From G963675935 sp963823895 (lineage in GTDB: Bacteria; Planctomycetota; Planctomycetia; Pirellulales; Thermoguttaceae): 64,000 nucleotides of DNA. Where the stretch lies: assembly GCA_963823895.1 (NCBI GenBank), contig CAWGNG010000031.1, positions 124,001-188,000 of the forward strand. Reading direction: 5' to 3'. Positions 51,317 to 59,806 of this stretch are shown piece by piece. The notes under the pieces were generated by a model. The model searched no databases. It was not told the origin of the DNA and worked only from the letters and a program-made list of their open reading frames with translations. How positions within the stretch are numbered: position 1 is the stretch's first letter; each line of letters begins with the position of its first letter. The translations under genes and the position numbers were made by a program.

Positions 51317-52386
51317 GAGCAAACTCAGCCATAGCGGAAACGCAAGTCGCCGTGGTGATTCCAGCCTACCGTGCCGCGGCCCAGATCGCCGACGTGCTCC
51401 GCGGCATTCCGGATTTCGTGGCCTGGATCATCGTCGTCGACGATTGCAGCCCGGACGACACTTCCATCGTCGTGCAAAGGGAGGCGCGGCGCGATCCGCG
51501 CATCCGGCTGCTGCGGCACCGCGAGAATCAGGGCGTCGGCGGCGCGGTGCTGACCGGCTACGCCGAGGCGCATCGACTGGGCGCCGAGATCGTGGTGAAG
51601 ATGGACAGCGACGGGCAGATGGACCCTGCCCACCTGCCGGCGCTGATCGCTCCGTTGCTCCGCGGCGAGGCCGACTACGTCAAGGGGAACCGCTACCTCC
51701 ACGCCCGGCAGCTTCGTTCGATGCCGCTGGCGCGTCGCCTCGGAAACCTCGGTTTGTCGGTCCTGACGAAGCTGGCCTCCGGCTACTGGAACATCTTTGA
51801 CCCGACCAACGGCTACACGGCGATTCACGCCGCGCTCGTCCCGCTTTTGAACCAAGAGGCGATCGGGCGGCGGTACTTCTTCGAGAGCAGCATGTTGCTG
51901 GAACTGAGCCTGCTGCGGGCGGTGGTCCGCAACGTCTACATTCCCGCCCGCTACGGCGACGAAACCAGCAACCTCTCGATCCTCAAAACGCTCAGCCAGT
52001 TTCCGGCGGCCTTGCTGAAGGGGTTTTGCCGCCGCGTCTGGATTCAATACGTCGTCCGCGATTTCAGCATCGCCTCGTTGTACGCGGTTGCCGGGCTGGC
52101 GCTGTTGCTCTCCGGCGGGGTGTTCGGGGCGATCCGCTGGTGTTCGTCGGCGCAACAGGGAATCGCCACGCCCACCGGCACCGTGATGCTGGCCGCGCTG
52201 CCGGTGTTGCTGGGCATCCAGTTGCTGTTGCAGGCCGTGAGCCTCGACATCCAGAACCAGCCGAAGCACTGCCTGCACCGCGATGCCCCGGCGAATCAGG
52301 AAACCCAGCCCACGGCTTTCGCGCCGCCGCCGTTGCCGATCGTCGAACCATCGAAAACCGCTTTGCCGCGTCAGCGGGCCGCGTGA
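51313..52386 (+). CDS. GT2 family glycosyltransferase, dolichyl-phosphate mannosyltransferase-like
   Basis: A 357-residue GT-A enzyme that probably transfers a sugar to a polyprenyl phosphate. TQVAVVIPAYRAAAQIADVL, IVVDDCSPDDTSIV and HRENQGVGGAVLTGY form the nucleotide-sugar site, and VVKMDSDGQMDPAHLP holds the DxD. Two C-terminal transmembrane helices (IASLYAVAGLALLLSGGVFG and VMLAALPVLLGIQLLLQAV) place it at the membrane. Overlap with the upstream stop codon (ATGA) indicates coupling to the GT-C-like protein, a natural partner that would use the lipid-linked sugar. Confidence 0.88.
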   Translation: MRANSAIAETQVAVVIPAYRAAAQIADVLRGIPDFVAWIIVVDDCSPDDTSIVVQREARRDPRIRLLRHRENQGVGGAVLTGYAEAHRLGAEIVVKMDSDGQMDPAHLPALIAPLLRGEADYVKGNRYLHARQLRSMPLARRLGNLGLSVLTKLASGYWNIFDPTNGYTAIHAALVPLLNQEAIGRRYFFESSMLLELSLLRAVVRNVYIPARYGDETSNLSILKTLSQFPAALLKGFCRRVWIQYVVRDFSIASLYAVAGLALLLSGGVFGAIRWCSSAQQGIATPTGTVMLAALPVLLGIQLLLQAVSLDIQNQPKHCLHRDAPANQETQPTAFAPPPLPIVEPSKTALPRQRAA

Positions 52387-52404
52387 GTATCGGAGAATCA
52401 CATT

Positions 52405-52499
52405 GTACTCCTCACGCTCCGCGTGAGGCCAAACGGAGAAAACCTCACGCTCCGCGTGAAGCCAAACACAGAGAACCTCACGCGGAGCGTGAGGAGTAC
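52405..52499. repeat. RP-D repeat, copy 3
   Basis: GTACTCCTCACGCTCCGCGT, a second CCTCACGCTCCGCGTGAAG unit, then CTCACGCGGAGCGTGAGGAG ending GTAC. Two direct units and one inverted unit. Confidence 0.85.
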
Positions 52500-52546
52500 G
52501 ACAGCGGCCGCCTATCGCGACCGCGCGCCATGACCGGAGAACAACG

Positions 52547-54193
52547 ATGCGAGTCCTTTTGATCTATCCGCCGATCTCCAAGGAAGAGCGCTATTCGTCG
52601 GCCATCGGCAGTGCCGGTGGAAGGCAGATGCCGCTGGGGGTTTTCTACTTGGCGTCGTCGCTGCGGCGGCGCGGACACGAGGTCGCGGTGATCGACGGCG
52701 AGGCCGAGAACCTCACCGCCGCCGACATCCTGGAGCGTGCCGAGCAATTCCAGCCCGGCCTGGTGGGCATCAGCACGACAACCGTGGCGTTTCATCGGGC
52801 GTTGGAAGTCGCCCGCGAGTTGAAACGCCGGCGGCCCGAGCGGCCGATCGTGCTGGGCGGCCCCCACGTCTCCTCGAACCTCGCGCACGGCATGTCGTTT
52901 GCCGAGTTCGATTTCGCCATCGTCGGCGAAGGGGAAAAGCCGCTGGCCGATTTGGCCGACGCGCTCGAGCGCGGGAGCGATCTGGCCGCCGTCGCCAGCC
53001 TGGCTTATCGCAAGCGGGACGTCGCTAGTGGTGCAGACATTCCTGTCTGCCACGAATGCTGCGTTTCTCCCGGCAGACAGGAATGTCTGCCCCACCGCGG
53101 CCAACTGATCGTCAACCCGGTGGCCCCGCGGATCGACGATCTCGATGCCCTGCCGTTTCCGGCCTATGACCTGGCCGCCGACCTTTCGCTGTATACTCCG
53201 CCGCCGTGCAACTACAAGAAGCTGCCGGCCGCCAACGTCATCACCAGCCGCGGCTGCCCCAATCAATGCACCTTCTGCGACCGCTCGGTCTTCGGCCAAT
53301 TGTTGCGGCAACGGAGCGCCGAGAACGTGGCGGCCGAAATCGAGCACCTCTGGAACGAGTATCACGTCCGCGAAATCGCCTTCGTCGACAACACCTTCAC
53401 GCTGCGTCCGCAGCGAATCCGCGAGCTGTTCGCCATCCTCGACCGCAAGGGCATCCGCTTCCCCTGGACCTGCATGAGCCGCGTCAGCGCCGTCGATGAG
53501 GACCTCTTGCGGTTCATGCGCGATCATGGCTGCTGGCACATCTCCTTCGGCATCGAGTCGGGCAACGAGGAGATCCTCAAGCGGATCAAGAAGAAGATTT
53601 CGCTCGAACAAGCCCGGCAGGTGATCGGCTGGTGCGCGAAGCTGGGCATCCGCACCAAGGGCTTCTTCATCGTCGGCCATCCCGGCGAAACGCTGGAGAC
53701 GATCGACGAGTCGATCCGCGAGGCCCTGCGGATGAAGCTCGACAACGTGGTGGTCACCATCAACACGCCGATTCCCGGCTCGCCGCAGTACAAGGAAGCG
53801 GCCGCCAACGGCACGCTCGACGTTACCGACTGGAGCAAGTTCAATTACTGGCGGCCGGTCTTCGTGCCGCACGGGCTGACGCGGGAGCAGCTTCTGCTGA
53901 AGCACCGCGAGTTTTACCGCCGCTTTTACTTCCGACCGCGGATCCTCTGGCGCTATGGGCTGAGTTTCCTCTCGCCCAGCGGCCCGCGGCGGCTATTGCT
54001 CCTCTTGCGCAGTTTGCCGTTCTTATTGTTCCGCGAGAAGAACAAGCCGGCGGGGGAAGCGGAGCACGTCGCGGAGGTTGGCGGCGGATCGTCGATTCCC
54101 AGCCCGCATTTCCGGCGTGCCGCCGATCGTCAGGCAGCCGGTATCGAGCAAGAAACAGCCGGGAGCCAACGGTCCCCGGAGAACAACCGCTAA
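52547..54193 (+). CDS. B12-binding-domain radical SAM protein
   Basis: A 548-residue enzyme. The cobalamin-binding domain reads VLLIYPPISKEERYSSAIGS, GVFYLASSLRRRGHEVAVID, IVLGGPHVSSNLAHG and FAIVGEGEKPLADLADAL. The radical SAM core has NVITSRGCPNQCTFCDRSVF (C-x3-C-x2-C), FVDNTFTLRPQRIRELFAIL, WHISFGIESGNEEILKRIKK and TKGFFIVGHPGETLETID. An RP-A element is translated in the connector between the two domains (SGADIPVCHECC ... RQECLPHR). The C-terminal 60 residues are hydrophilic. Resembles BchE/elongator-type B12 radical SAM enzymes of surface-glycan and lipid clusters. The substrate is unknown. Confidence 0.87.
   Translation: MRVLLIYPPISKEERYSSAIGSAGGRQMPLGVFYLASSLRRRGHEVAVIDGEAENLTAADILERAEQFQPGLVGISTTTVAFHRALEVARELKRRRPERPIVLGGPHVSSNLAHGMSFAEFDFAIVGEGEKPLADLADALERGSDLAAVASLAYRKRDVASGADIPVCHECCVSPGRQECLPHRGQLIVNPVAPRIDDLDALPFPAYDLAADLSLYTPPPCNYKKLPAANVITSRGCPNQCTFCDRSVFGQLLRQRSAENVAAEIEHLWNEYHVREIAFVDNTFTLRPQRIRELFAILDRKGIRFPWTCMSRVSAVDEDLLRFMRDHGCWHISFGIESGNEEILKRIKKKISLEQARQVIGWCAKLGIRTKGFFIVGHPGETLETIDESIREALRMKLDNVVVTINTPIPGSPQYKEAAANGTLDVTDWSKFNYWRPVFVPHGLTREQLLLKHREFYRRFYFRPRILWRYGLSFLSPSGPRRLLLLLRSLPFLLFREKNKPAGEAEHVAEVGGGSSIPSPHFRRAADRQAAGIEQETAGSQRSPENNR
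53028..53096. repeat. RP-A palindrome inside the second radical SAM gene
   Basis: GTGGTGCAGACATTCCTGTC faces GACAGGAATGTCTGCCCCAC. Read in the same frame and orientation as the copy at 50066-50134. Confidence 0.85.
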
Positions 54194-54213
54194 ACTGTCA
54201 ACCTTCCGGGGGC

Positions 54214-54299
54214 GGGGTGCCATGCCCACGCTTGCCGTGGGCATGTGAACCGTGGACCTGAGCAACATGCCCACGGCAAGCGTGGGCATGGCACCCACC
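54214..54299. repeat. RP-G inverted repeat
   Basis: GGGGTGCCATGCCCACGCTT ... CCGTGGGCATG faces CATGCCCACGG ... AAGCGTGGGCATGGCACCCA. Located between two glycan-cluster genes. The remaining 230 bp up to the next gene hold no recognisable gene; a small GGGCACACCCCGTGTGCC palindrome occurs at 54491-54508. Confidence 0.85.
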
Positions 54300-54533
54300 G
54301 AACCTCGTTAACGCGACATCATCAACCTGAAAGGCCATGAACTGCCACCATTCCGGGAGCCGTTGGTTCCCGGCTACTCGGAGACGTCGATCCGTCTGAT
54401 TCTCGCCGGTCGCACTGCGGAGAAACTGACGTTGCCTCGATTGGACGGAACGGCGTACATTATGTTCCCCCATCCGACGGTTATCGTAGCGGGCACACCC
54501 CGTGTGCCTGATCGAGTCTTTAGGAGAAAAGCC

Positions 54534-55385
54534 ATGGTTGGCATCGGCGTGTTGAAAAGGCCGGCAAGGCCGTGCCTTCGGCTGCTGCGTAGAGTGGTGG
54601 AAATGTCGGCCCGGGCCGACATGCCGGACCCCCAGTGGACGCCGTTCCTCTGCAACGTCTGCGGACTGTCGAACTACCTACCGCTGCGGCGGTTGTCGCG
54701 CGAGGACGGGCACTGCGCAAGGTGCCGCTGCTACGGCCGGCTGCGGTCGATGATGTACGCCGTCACCGCCCACTTCTCACCCGACGAGATCATCCTCGCC
54801 AAAATGAAACCGCGCAAAGACATCCGCGGCGTGGGCTGTTCGGACTGGGGATACACCGCTCTTTTGGCGGAGAAGTTCGACTACGTCAACACCTTCTACG
54901 ACCACGAGCCTAAGCTCAACCTGTGCGACGTCGATTGGTCGCGCTGGCCGCCCGACAGCGTCGATTTCATCACGTGTACCGACGTGTTGGAGCACGTCGA
55001 GCCGCCGATTGAAGGAGCGTTCGCCAACATGCGGCGGCTGCTGAAGCCGGGCGGCGTGGCCATCCTCACCGTGCCCGCCACGCTGGAACCCGCCACCTGC
55101 GAACACTTCCACGATCTGCACGATTGGCGGATCGAGAAAGAGGGGAAGCAACGGGTCTTGGTCAACCGCCGCCGCAACGGCACGATCGATCGCTACGACA
55201 ACCTCTGCTTCCACGGTGGCGAGGGACTGACGCTGGAGTTTCGGCTCTTCTCGCGGCAAGGGCTGATCGACAGCATGCAAAACGCCGGCCTGCGCGTGGC
55301 CACGATTCACGAGAAGCCGATCGAGGCCCACGGCATCTCCCTTTGCGCCAGCAACTTCGTGCTCGTGGCCGAGAAACCGAGGTGA
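54534..55385 (+). CDS. Class I SAM methyltransferase with N-terminal zinc-finger-like motif
   Basis: A 283-residue protein. CNVCGLSNYLPLRRL and HCARCRCYGRLRS give four cysteines in CxxC pairs, a probable zinc site. The methyltransferase part lacks a classic GxGxG but has VGCSDWGYTALLAEK, FITCTDVLEHVEPPIEGAFA and MRRLLKPGGVAILTVPATLE, typical of the Methyltransf_11/23 fold. AGGAG lies upstream of ATG at 54534; the frame is open to 54363 through non-coding DNA. It ends 3 bp before wecB, so the two are co-transcribed. Probably methylates a glycan or its lipid precursor. Confidence 0.78.
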   Translation: MVGIGVLKRPARPCLRLLRRVVEMSARADMPDPQWTPFLCNVCGLSNYLPLRRLSREDGHCARCRCYGRLRSMMYAVTAHFSPDEIILAKMKPRKDIRGVGCSDWGYTALLAEKFDYVNTFYDHEPKLNLCDVDWSRWPPDSVDFITCTDVLEHVEPPIEGAFANMRRLLKPGGVAILTVPATLEPATCEHFHDLHDWRIEKEGKQRVLVNRRRNGTIDRYDNLCFHGGEGLTLEFRLFSRQGLIDSMQNAGLRVATIHEKPIEAHGISLCASNFVLVAEKPR

Positions 55386-55388
55386 ACC

Positions 55389-56567
55389 ATGAACAGGCTG
55401 CGGGCGTTGCTCACCTTCGGCACCCGGCCTGAGGCCATCAAGATGGCCCCGGTGGTTCACGAATGTCTGCGCCAGGCCGACCGGATCGAGACGATCGTCT
55501 GTGTGACCGGCCAGCACCGCCAGATGCTCGATCAGGTGACGGAGTATTTCGGCATCGCGGTCGATCGCGACCTCGATCTGATGTCGCCGAATCAGACGCT
55601 GGCCGAGGTGACCGCCCGCTGCCTGACGGGCCTCGACGCCGTGCTGGCCGAGTGCCGGCCCGACTGCGTTGTCGCCCAGGGGGACACGACCACGGTCATG
55701 GCGGCCGCGCTGGCCGCGTTTTACCGCCGCGTGCCGCTGGTTCACGTCGAGGCGGGCCTGCGCACCGGCGACCTTCAGGCCCCCTGGCCCGAGGAACTCA
55801 ACCGCCGCATCGCCAGCCTCGTCACCGCGTTGCACTGTGCGCCGACCGAGCGGGCGGCCGAGAATCTGCGGCGTGAAGGAACGCCCGCCGCAAGTATCCA
55901 CGTGACCGGCAACACGGTGATCGACGCCCTGCTGTGGGCCGTCGCCCGCGAGCGCGAACACGGCCGACGGTGGCGCGAGAAGTACGCCGCCATCGGCGAC
56001 CGCCGCATGGTGCTGATCACCGGGCATCGCCGCGAGAATTTCGGCGATGGCATGGAGCAGATGTGTTCGGCGATCCTCATCCTCGCGCGGCGCTTTTCCG
56101 AGGTCGAGTTCCTCTATCCCGTGCACCTCAATCCGAACGTTCGCGAGCCGGTGGGCCGGCTCCTCTCGGGCCAGGCGAATATCCGGCTTTGCGAGCCCGC
56201 CCCGTATCCCGAGTTCGTCTGGCTGATGGATCGGGCGACGCTGATCTTGACCGACTCCGGCGGCGTGCAGGAGGAGGCCCCTTCGCTGCGGAAGCCCGTG
56301 CTGGTGATGCGCGAGACCACCGAGCGGCCCGAGGCCGTCGAGGCGGGGGCGGTCGAACTGGTGGGGACCGACGTGTTTCGCATCGTGGATCGGACGAGCC
56401 TGCTATTGAGCGATGCGGCGGCGTACTCGTTGCACCAGATCGAGCGGAGCCCCTACGGCGACGGTCGCGCCGCCGCCCGCATCGTCGATCTGATGTTGCA
56501 GCAAGGGTGGCAATCGTCCGTCCGTCCGCTGCTCACACCCCAGCCAAAGCTCCGCGAAGCGGCGTGA
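55389..56567 (+). CDS. wecB: UDP-N-acetylglucosamine 2-epimerase (non-hydrolysing)
   Basis: A 392-residue enzyme converting UDP-GlcNAc to UDP-ManNAc for surface polysaccharide. Signatures: LTFGTRPEAIKMAPVV, VCVTGQHRQMLDQVTEYFGI, VVAQGDTTTVMAAALAAFY, VHVEAGLRTGDLQAPWPEEL, GHRRENFGDGMEQM, YPVHLNPNVRE and ILTDSGGVQEEAPSL. All expected catalytic residues (the Asp, Glu and His of those motifs) are present. The length matches WecB. Its place at the end of the glycan cluster indicates that ManNAc or a derivative is a component. Confidence 0.95.
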   Translation: MNRLRALLTFGTRPEAIKMAPVVHECLRQADRIETIVCVTGQHRQMLDQVTEYFGIAVDRDLDLMSPNQTLAEVTARCLTGLDAVLAECRPDCVVAQGDTTTVMAAALAAFYRRVPLVHVEAGLRTGDLQAPWPEELNRRIASLVTALHCAPTERAAENLRREGTPAASIHVTGNTVIDALLWAVAREREHGRRWREKYAAIGDRRMVLITGHRRENFGDGMEQMCSAILILARRFSEVEFLYPVHLNPNVREPVGRLLSGQANIRLCEPAPYPEFVWLMDRATLILTDSGGVQEEAPSLRKPVLVMRETTERPEAVEAGAVELVGTDVFRIVDRTSLLLSDAAAYSLHQIERSPYGDGRAAARIVDLMLQQGWQSSVRPLLTPQPKLREAA

Positions 56568-56720
56568 GGATGGCAGAGACCGGCCGCCGCTGTTAAGTTG
56601 TTGATACGGCAGTCGTTAGCGATGTAGTACCTCGCCGAGACTGCCCCGTGGCGGCAGTCATGTTTTCAAGTTCCGAATTGAAGCCAAATCCAGTATACTC
56701 ACTAGAAGATTGAGAAATGG

Positions 56721-56796
56721 CGTTTAGCCGCCGCGTCCACGCGGCGAAAGCGCTGTCTTCTGTACCTCAGCGCCGCGTGGACGCGGCGGCTAAACG
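56721..56796. repeat. RP-E palindromic repeat, copy 5
   Basis: CGTTTAGCCGCCGCGTCCAC faces GTGGACGCGGCGGCTAAACG, 40 bp upstream of the signal peptidase start. The rest of the 56568-56836 gap shows no gene. Confidence 0.85.
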
Positions 56797-56836
56797 TTGT
56801 TTCGTTGGTTCGCACTATTCCCCATCCCGTTACGAA

Positions 56837-58612
56837 ATGGCAAAAAACAGGTCCTCCGGCACAAAGCCCCGTCCGTCGTCGGCGTCGCCGGATCAATCTG
56901 ATAAACGCTCCGCCGAGTCGTCCTCGGGCGGCAACCACCTCCCTTCTCCCGCGGCGATTCGCGAGTTGATCGAGTCGGTGGCGATCGCTTTTGTGCTGGC
57001 TTTCTTGTTCCGCACCTTCGAGGCCGAGGCGTTCGTCATTCCCACCGGCTCGATGGCGACAACGCTGATGGGCCGCCACAAGGACGTGGTCTGCAAGAAG
57101 TGCGGGTATTCCTATCGAGTCAGCGCCAGCGAAGAGGTGAACTCGGACGGATCGCCACGGGTGGTGGGGCCCGACAAAAGGATAAGACCGCCGGAGGAAT
57201 ATCAGATCGTGTCCGGCACCTGCCCGATGTGCGGCTATACGCAATCACTCGACAAGGAGACGTCGTTCAACGGCGACCGCATTCTCGTGAGCAAGCTCGC
57301 TTACGAGATCGGCGAGCCGCAACGTTGGGACGTGATCGTCTTCAAGTATCCCGGCGATCCCCCCGAAGTTCCCGCCGAAGAGAGGACCGATTCGCGCATC
57401 AACTTCATCAAGCGTCTGGTCGGGCTGCCGGGCGATACGGTCAAGATCCAAAACGGCGACGTGTGGATCAAGAGCGGCAAGGACAAGAAAGAGCTTGGCG
57501 ACAAGGCGGAGTTTGTCATCGCCCGCCGCCCGCCGCGAAAGCTGCTGGCTATGCTGCAACCGGTGTTCGACAACGACTACATGCCGCGAATCGCCAAGGA
57601 CGGCTGGCCGGCTCGTTGGTTTTCGGACGCCGAAGCCGCCGCCGGGGATTGGCACAGCGATGATTTGGCGTCGTTTTCTATCGATGGATCGGCCAACACG
57701 GAGAAATGGCTGCGGTACCATCATCTCGTGCCGTCGAGTCAGCGGCAATGGGAGGAGGCCGCGGTCGGGATAAAGCCCAATCCCATCCAACAGTTGATCA
57801 CCGATTTCGCCGCCTACGACACCGGCAGAATGCGTTTCGATTCCGGAGGCCCGGAACCCAGTTTCAACCGCCCCGGCACAGGCACGCATTGGGTCGGTGA
57901 TCTCGCCGTCGGGTGCGTGGCGGAAACACAGAGCCCCAAGGGCACGCTGGATCTTGAGTTAATCAAGGGCGGCCGGCAATTCCGATGCCGCTTCGATCTA
58001 TCGACCGGCCAAGCGACGCTTTCCATCAGCGGCAAGGACGATTGGAAGCGAACGGCATCGACGAGCGTGCGCGGCCAGGGGGAGCACAAGATCCTCTTCG
58101 CCAATTGCGACGAGGAACTACGGCTGTGGATCGACGGCAGCCTGGTTTCGTTCGACCAGCCGACAACCTATCCGGACCTCGGCAACACCAAGCCCAAGGC
58201 CGCCGACTTGGAGCCGGTCGGCGTCGCTTCGGCCGGCGCGGCGGTGCGGGTCAGCCACCTTCGCATCCTCCGCGACATCTATTACATCGCCGATCGTTGG
58301 CAGTCGATGGGCCACGACGCTTGGTATCCGATCGGCCGAGCGCGCCCCAGCGAAGAAATGCCGCCGGCGCAAGACACGCGATACGTCGCTTTCGAACTCA
58401 AACCCGATCAGTTTTTTGTGCTCGGCGACAACAGCCCCATGAGCAAGGACGCGCGGCTGTGGAGTCGCGATTACTGGTGGGTGCCTCGCCAACTCCTGAT
58501 CGGCAAGGCATTGTTCATTTACTGGCCGCATTCCTGGGACCGGCTCCCCTATTTCAACAGTATTCCTTGCCCCTATTTCCCGAATTTCAGCCGCATGGGG
58601 CTGGTGCGATAG
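56837..58612 (+). CDS. lepB: Signal peptidase I with zinc-ribbon and large inserted domain
   Basis: A 591-residue peptidase that removes signal peptides at the membrane; usual length is 200-320. A transmembrane helix (ESVAIAFVLAFLFRTFEAEA) precedes the catalytic Ser in FVIPTGSMATTLMG. A zinc ribbon follows (CKKCGYSYR ... CPMCGYTQS), then box C/D with the catalytic Lys in INFIKRLVGLPGDTVKI. About 280 residues are inserted before the final box FFVLGDNSPMSKDARLWS. Part of the insert (TLDLELIKGGRQFRCRFDLS ... LRLWIDGSLV) resembles a LamG/concanavalin-like jelly roll. The start at 56837 is the first ATG beyond the RP-E repeat. Confidence 0.88.
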   Translation: MAKNRSSGTKPRPSSASPDQSDKRSAESSSGGNHLPSPAAIRELIESVAIAFVLAFLFRTFEAEAFVIPTGSMATTLMGRHKDVVCKKCGYSYRVSASEEVNSDGSPRVVGPDKRIRPPEEYQIVSGTCPMCGYTQSLDKETSFNGDRILVSKLAYEIGEPQRWDVIVFKYPGDPPEVPAEERTDSRINFIKRLVGLPGDTVKIQNGDVWIKSGKDKKELGDKAEFVIARRPPRKLLAMLQPVFDNDYMPRIAKDGWPARWFSDAEAAAGDWHSDDLASFSIDGSANTEKWLRYHHLVPSSQRQWEEAAVGIKPNPIQQLITDFAAYDTGRMRFDSGGPEPSFNRPGTGTHWVGDLAVGCVAETQSPKGTLDLELIKGGRQFRCRFDLSTGQATLSISGKDDWKRTASTSVRGQGEHKILFANCDEELRLWIDGSLVSFDQPTTYPDLGNTKPKAADLEPVGVASAGAAVRVSHLRILRDIYYIADRWQSMGHDAWYPIGRARPSEEMPPAQDTRYVAFELKPDQFFVLGDNSPMSKDARLWSRDYWWVPRQLLIGKALFIYWPHSWDRLPYFNSIPCPYFPNFSRMGLVR

Positions 58613-58617
58613 ACAGC

Positions 58618-58682
58618 GTTGGTGCGGCAGTTGCACTGCCGCACCCGGGATGCGGGGTGGCAGTGCAACTGCCACCCCAACC
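58618..58682. repeat. RP-B palindromic repeat, copy 5
   Basis: GTTGGTGCGGCAGTTGCACT faces GTGGCAGTGCAACTGCCACC, ending CCAACC. No long flanking direct repeat is visible for this copy. Confidence 0.85.
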
Positions 58683-58727
58683 AAGGTAACCGAGAGACAC
58701 GGGTGCGAAGCCGCAAGCGGCTTGTTT

Positions 58728-58760
58728 CTAATCCCTAATCCCTAATCCCCAATCCCTCTC
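58728..58760. repeat. CTAATCC tandem array before lptB
   Basis: About four units of TAATCCC in a row, ending in CCAATCCCTCTCC directly before the lptB ATG at 58762. No Shine-Dalgarno sequence. Confidence 0.7.
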
Positions 58761-58761
58761 C

Positions 58762-59499
58762 ATGCTCGAAGCCAAAGGACTGGTAAAAATCTACGGCACG
58801 CGGCGAGTGGTCGATGGAGTCGACTTCCGCGTCGAAAGCGGCGAGATCGTCGGCCTGCTCGGTCCCAACGGCGCCGGCAAGACCACCAGCTTCCGCATGA
58901 CCTGCGGCATGATCGTCCCCAACGCCGGCAAGGTGAAGCTCGGCAAAACAGACATCACCGACTGGCCCATGTACCGCCGCGCCCGCGAAGGCGGCATGGG
59001 CTATCTCGCCCAAGAATCGAGCGTCTTCCGCAAGTTGACCGTGGAAAAGAACCTGCTGGGCGTGATGGAGTTGCTCGGCTACGACCACGCATCGCGGCGG
59101 CGGCGCTGCAAGGAACTGCTCGAACAGTTCGACATCTTCCGCCTCCGCAAAGCGCTGGCCCAGTCGCTCTCGGGCGGCGAGCGCCGCCGGCTAGAGATCG
59201 CCCGCTGCCTGGTTTCCAAACCGAAGATCATCCTCCTCGACGAGCCCTTCACCGGCATTGACCCGGTGACCATCGACAGCATCCAGAAAATCATCCGCCA
59301 GTTGCGGCGCGAGGGAATCGCCATTCTGATTACCGATCACCAGGTTCGCGAAACTCTTCAGATTACCGATCGCGTCTACCTGATCCGCAACGGCAAGGTC
59401 GATTGTCACGGCACGCCCGACGAAGTGCTGGCCAATCCCGAGGCCCGCAAGTATTATTTCGGCGAGGATATGCAGATCGGCCGCAAGGCCAGCGCCTGA
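58762..59499 (+). CDS. lptB: LptB, ATPase of the lipopolysaccharide export ABC transporter
   Basis: A 245-residue ABC ATPase that powers lipopolysaccharide extraction (LptBFGC). Walker A GPNGAGKTTSFRMTCG, Q-loop GYLAQESSVFRKLTVEKN, signature SLSGGERRRLEIARCL, Walker B IILLDEPFTGIDP and H-loop ILITDHQVRETL. ESSVFRKLTVEKNL and DHQVRETL are characteristic of LptB rather than amino-acid transporters. Its presence indicates a Gram-negative type envelope with an LPS-like lipid. lptF/G/C are not in the window. The preceding pyrimidine array replaces a Shine-Dalgarno. Confidence 0.93.
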   Translation: MLEAKGLVKIYGTRRVVDGVDFRVESGEIVGLLGPNGAGKTTSFRMTCGMIVPNAGKVKLGKTDITDWPMYRRAREGGMGYLAQESSVFRKLTVEKNLLGVMELLGYDHASRRRRCKELLEQFDIFRLRKALAQSLSGGERRRLEIARCLVSKPKIILLDEPFTGIDPVTIDSIQKIIRQLRREGIAILITDHQVRETLQITDRVYLIRNGKVDCHGTPDEVLANPEARKYYFGEDMQIGRKASA

Positions 59500-59502
59500 G
59501 TC

Positions 59503-59592
59503 GGTGGCGCAGACATTCTTGTCTGCCAAGTGCGCTGCATCTTTCCGGCAGACAAGAATGTCTGCCCCACCGTGGAACGTCTGCCCCACCGC
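59503..59592. repeat. RP-A palindromic repeat, copy 7
   Basis: GGTGGCGCAGACATTCTTGT faces ACAAGAATGTCTGCCCCACC (core 59503-59571), followed by an extra GTCTGCCCCACCG unit. It starts 3 bp after the lptB stop. The rest of the gap to 59806 has no gene. Confidence 0.8.
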
Positions 59593-59806
59593 CGAAAGAT
59601 CGATGCTTGCACGCACCCTGCCGCGGTATCATGCCGCGCGGAACAGACGCTCGGCGTTCTGTCAAGGTGAACTGAACGAGAAAATGCTGTGGGGCGCGGC
59701 GGCGAAAAAATGATCTTTGCAGCGACTCTACGTCGCGCCTATAATGCAGCAATTCACTGGAACTGATCGCCCCACCGGGCAGATTTCGATATGAGGAGGT
59801 GCAGAC

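Noticed and set aside
54777..56126. 449-codon minus-strand frame opposite the methyltransferase and wecB
   Set aside because: wecB motifs on the plus strand are decisive; the antisense product has no domain.
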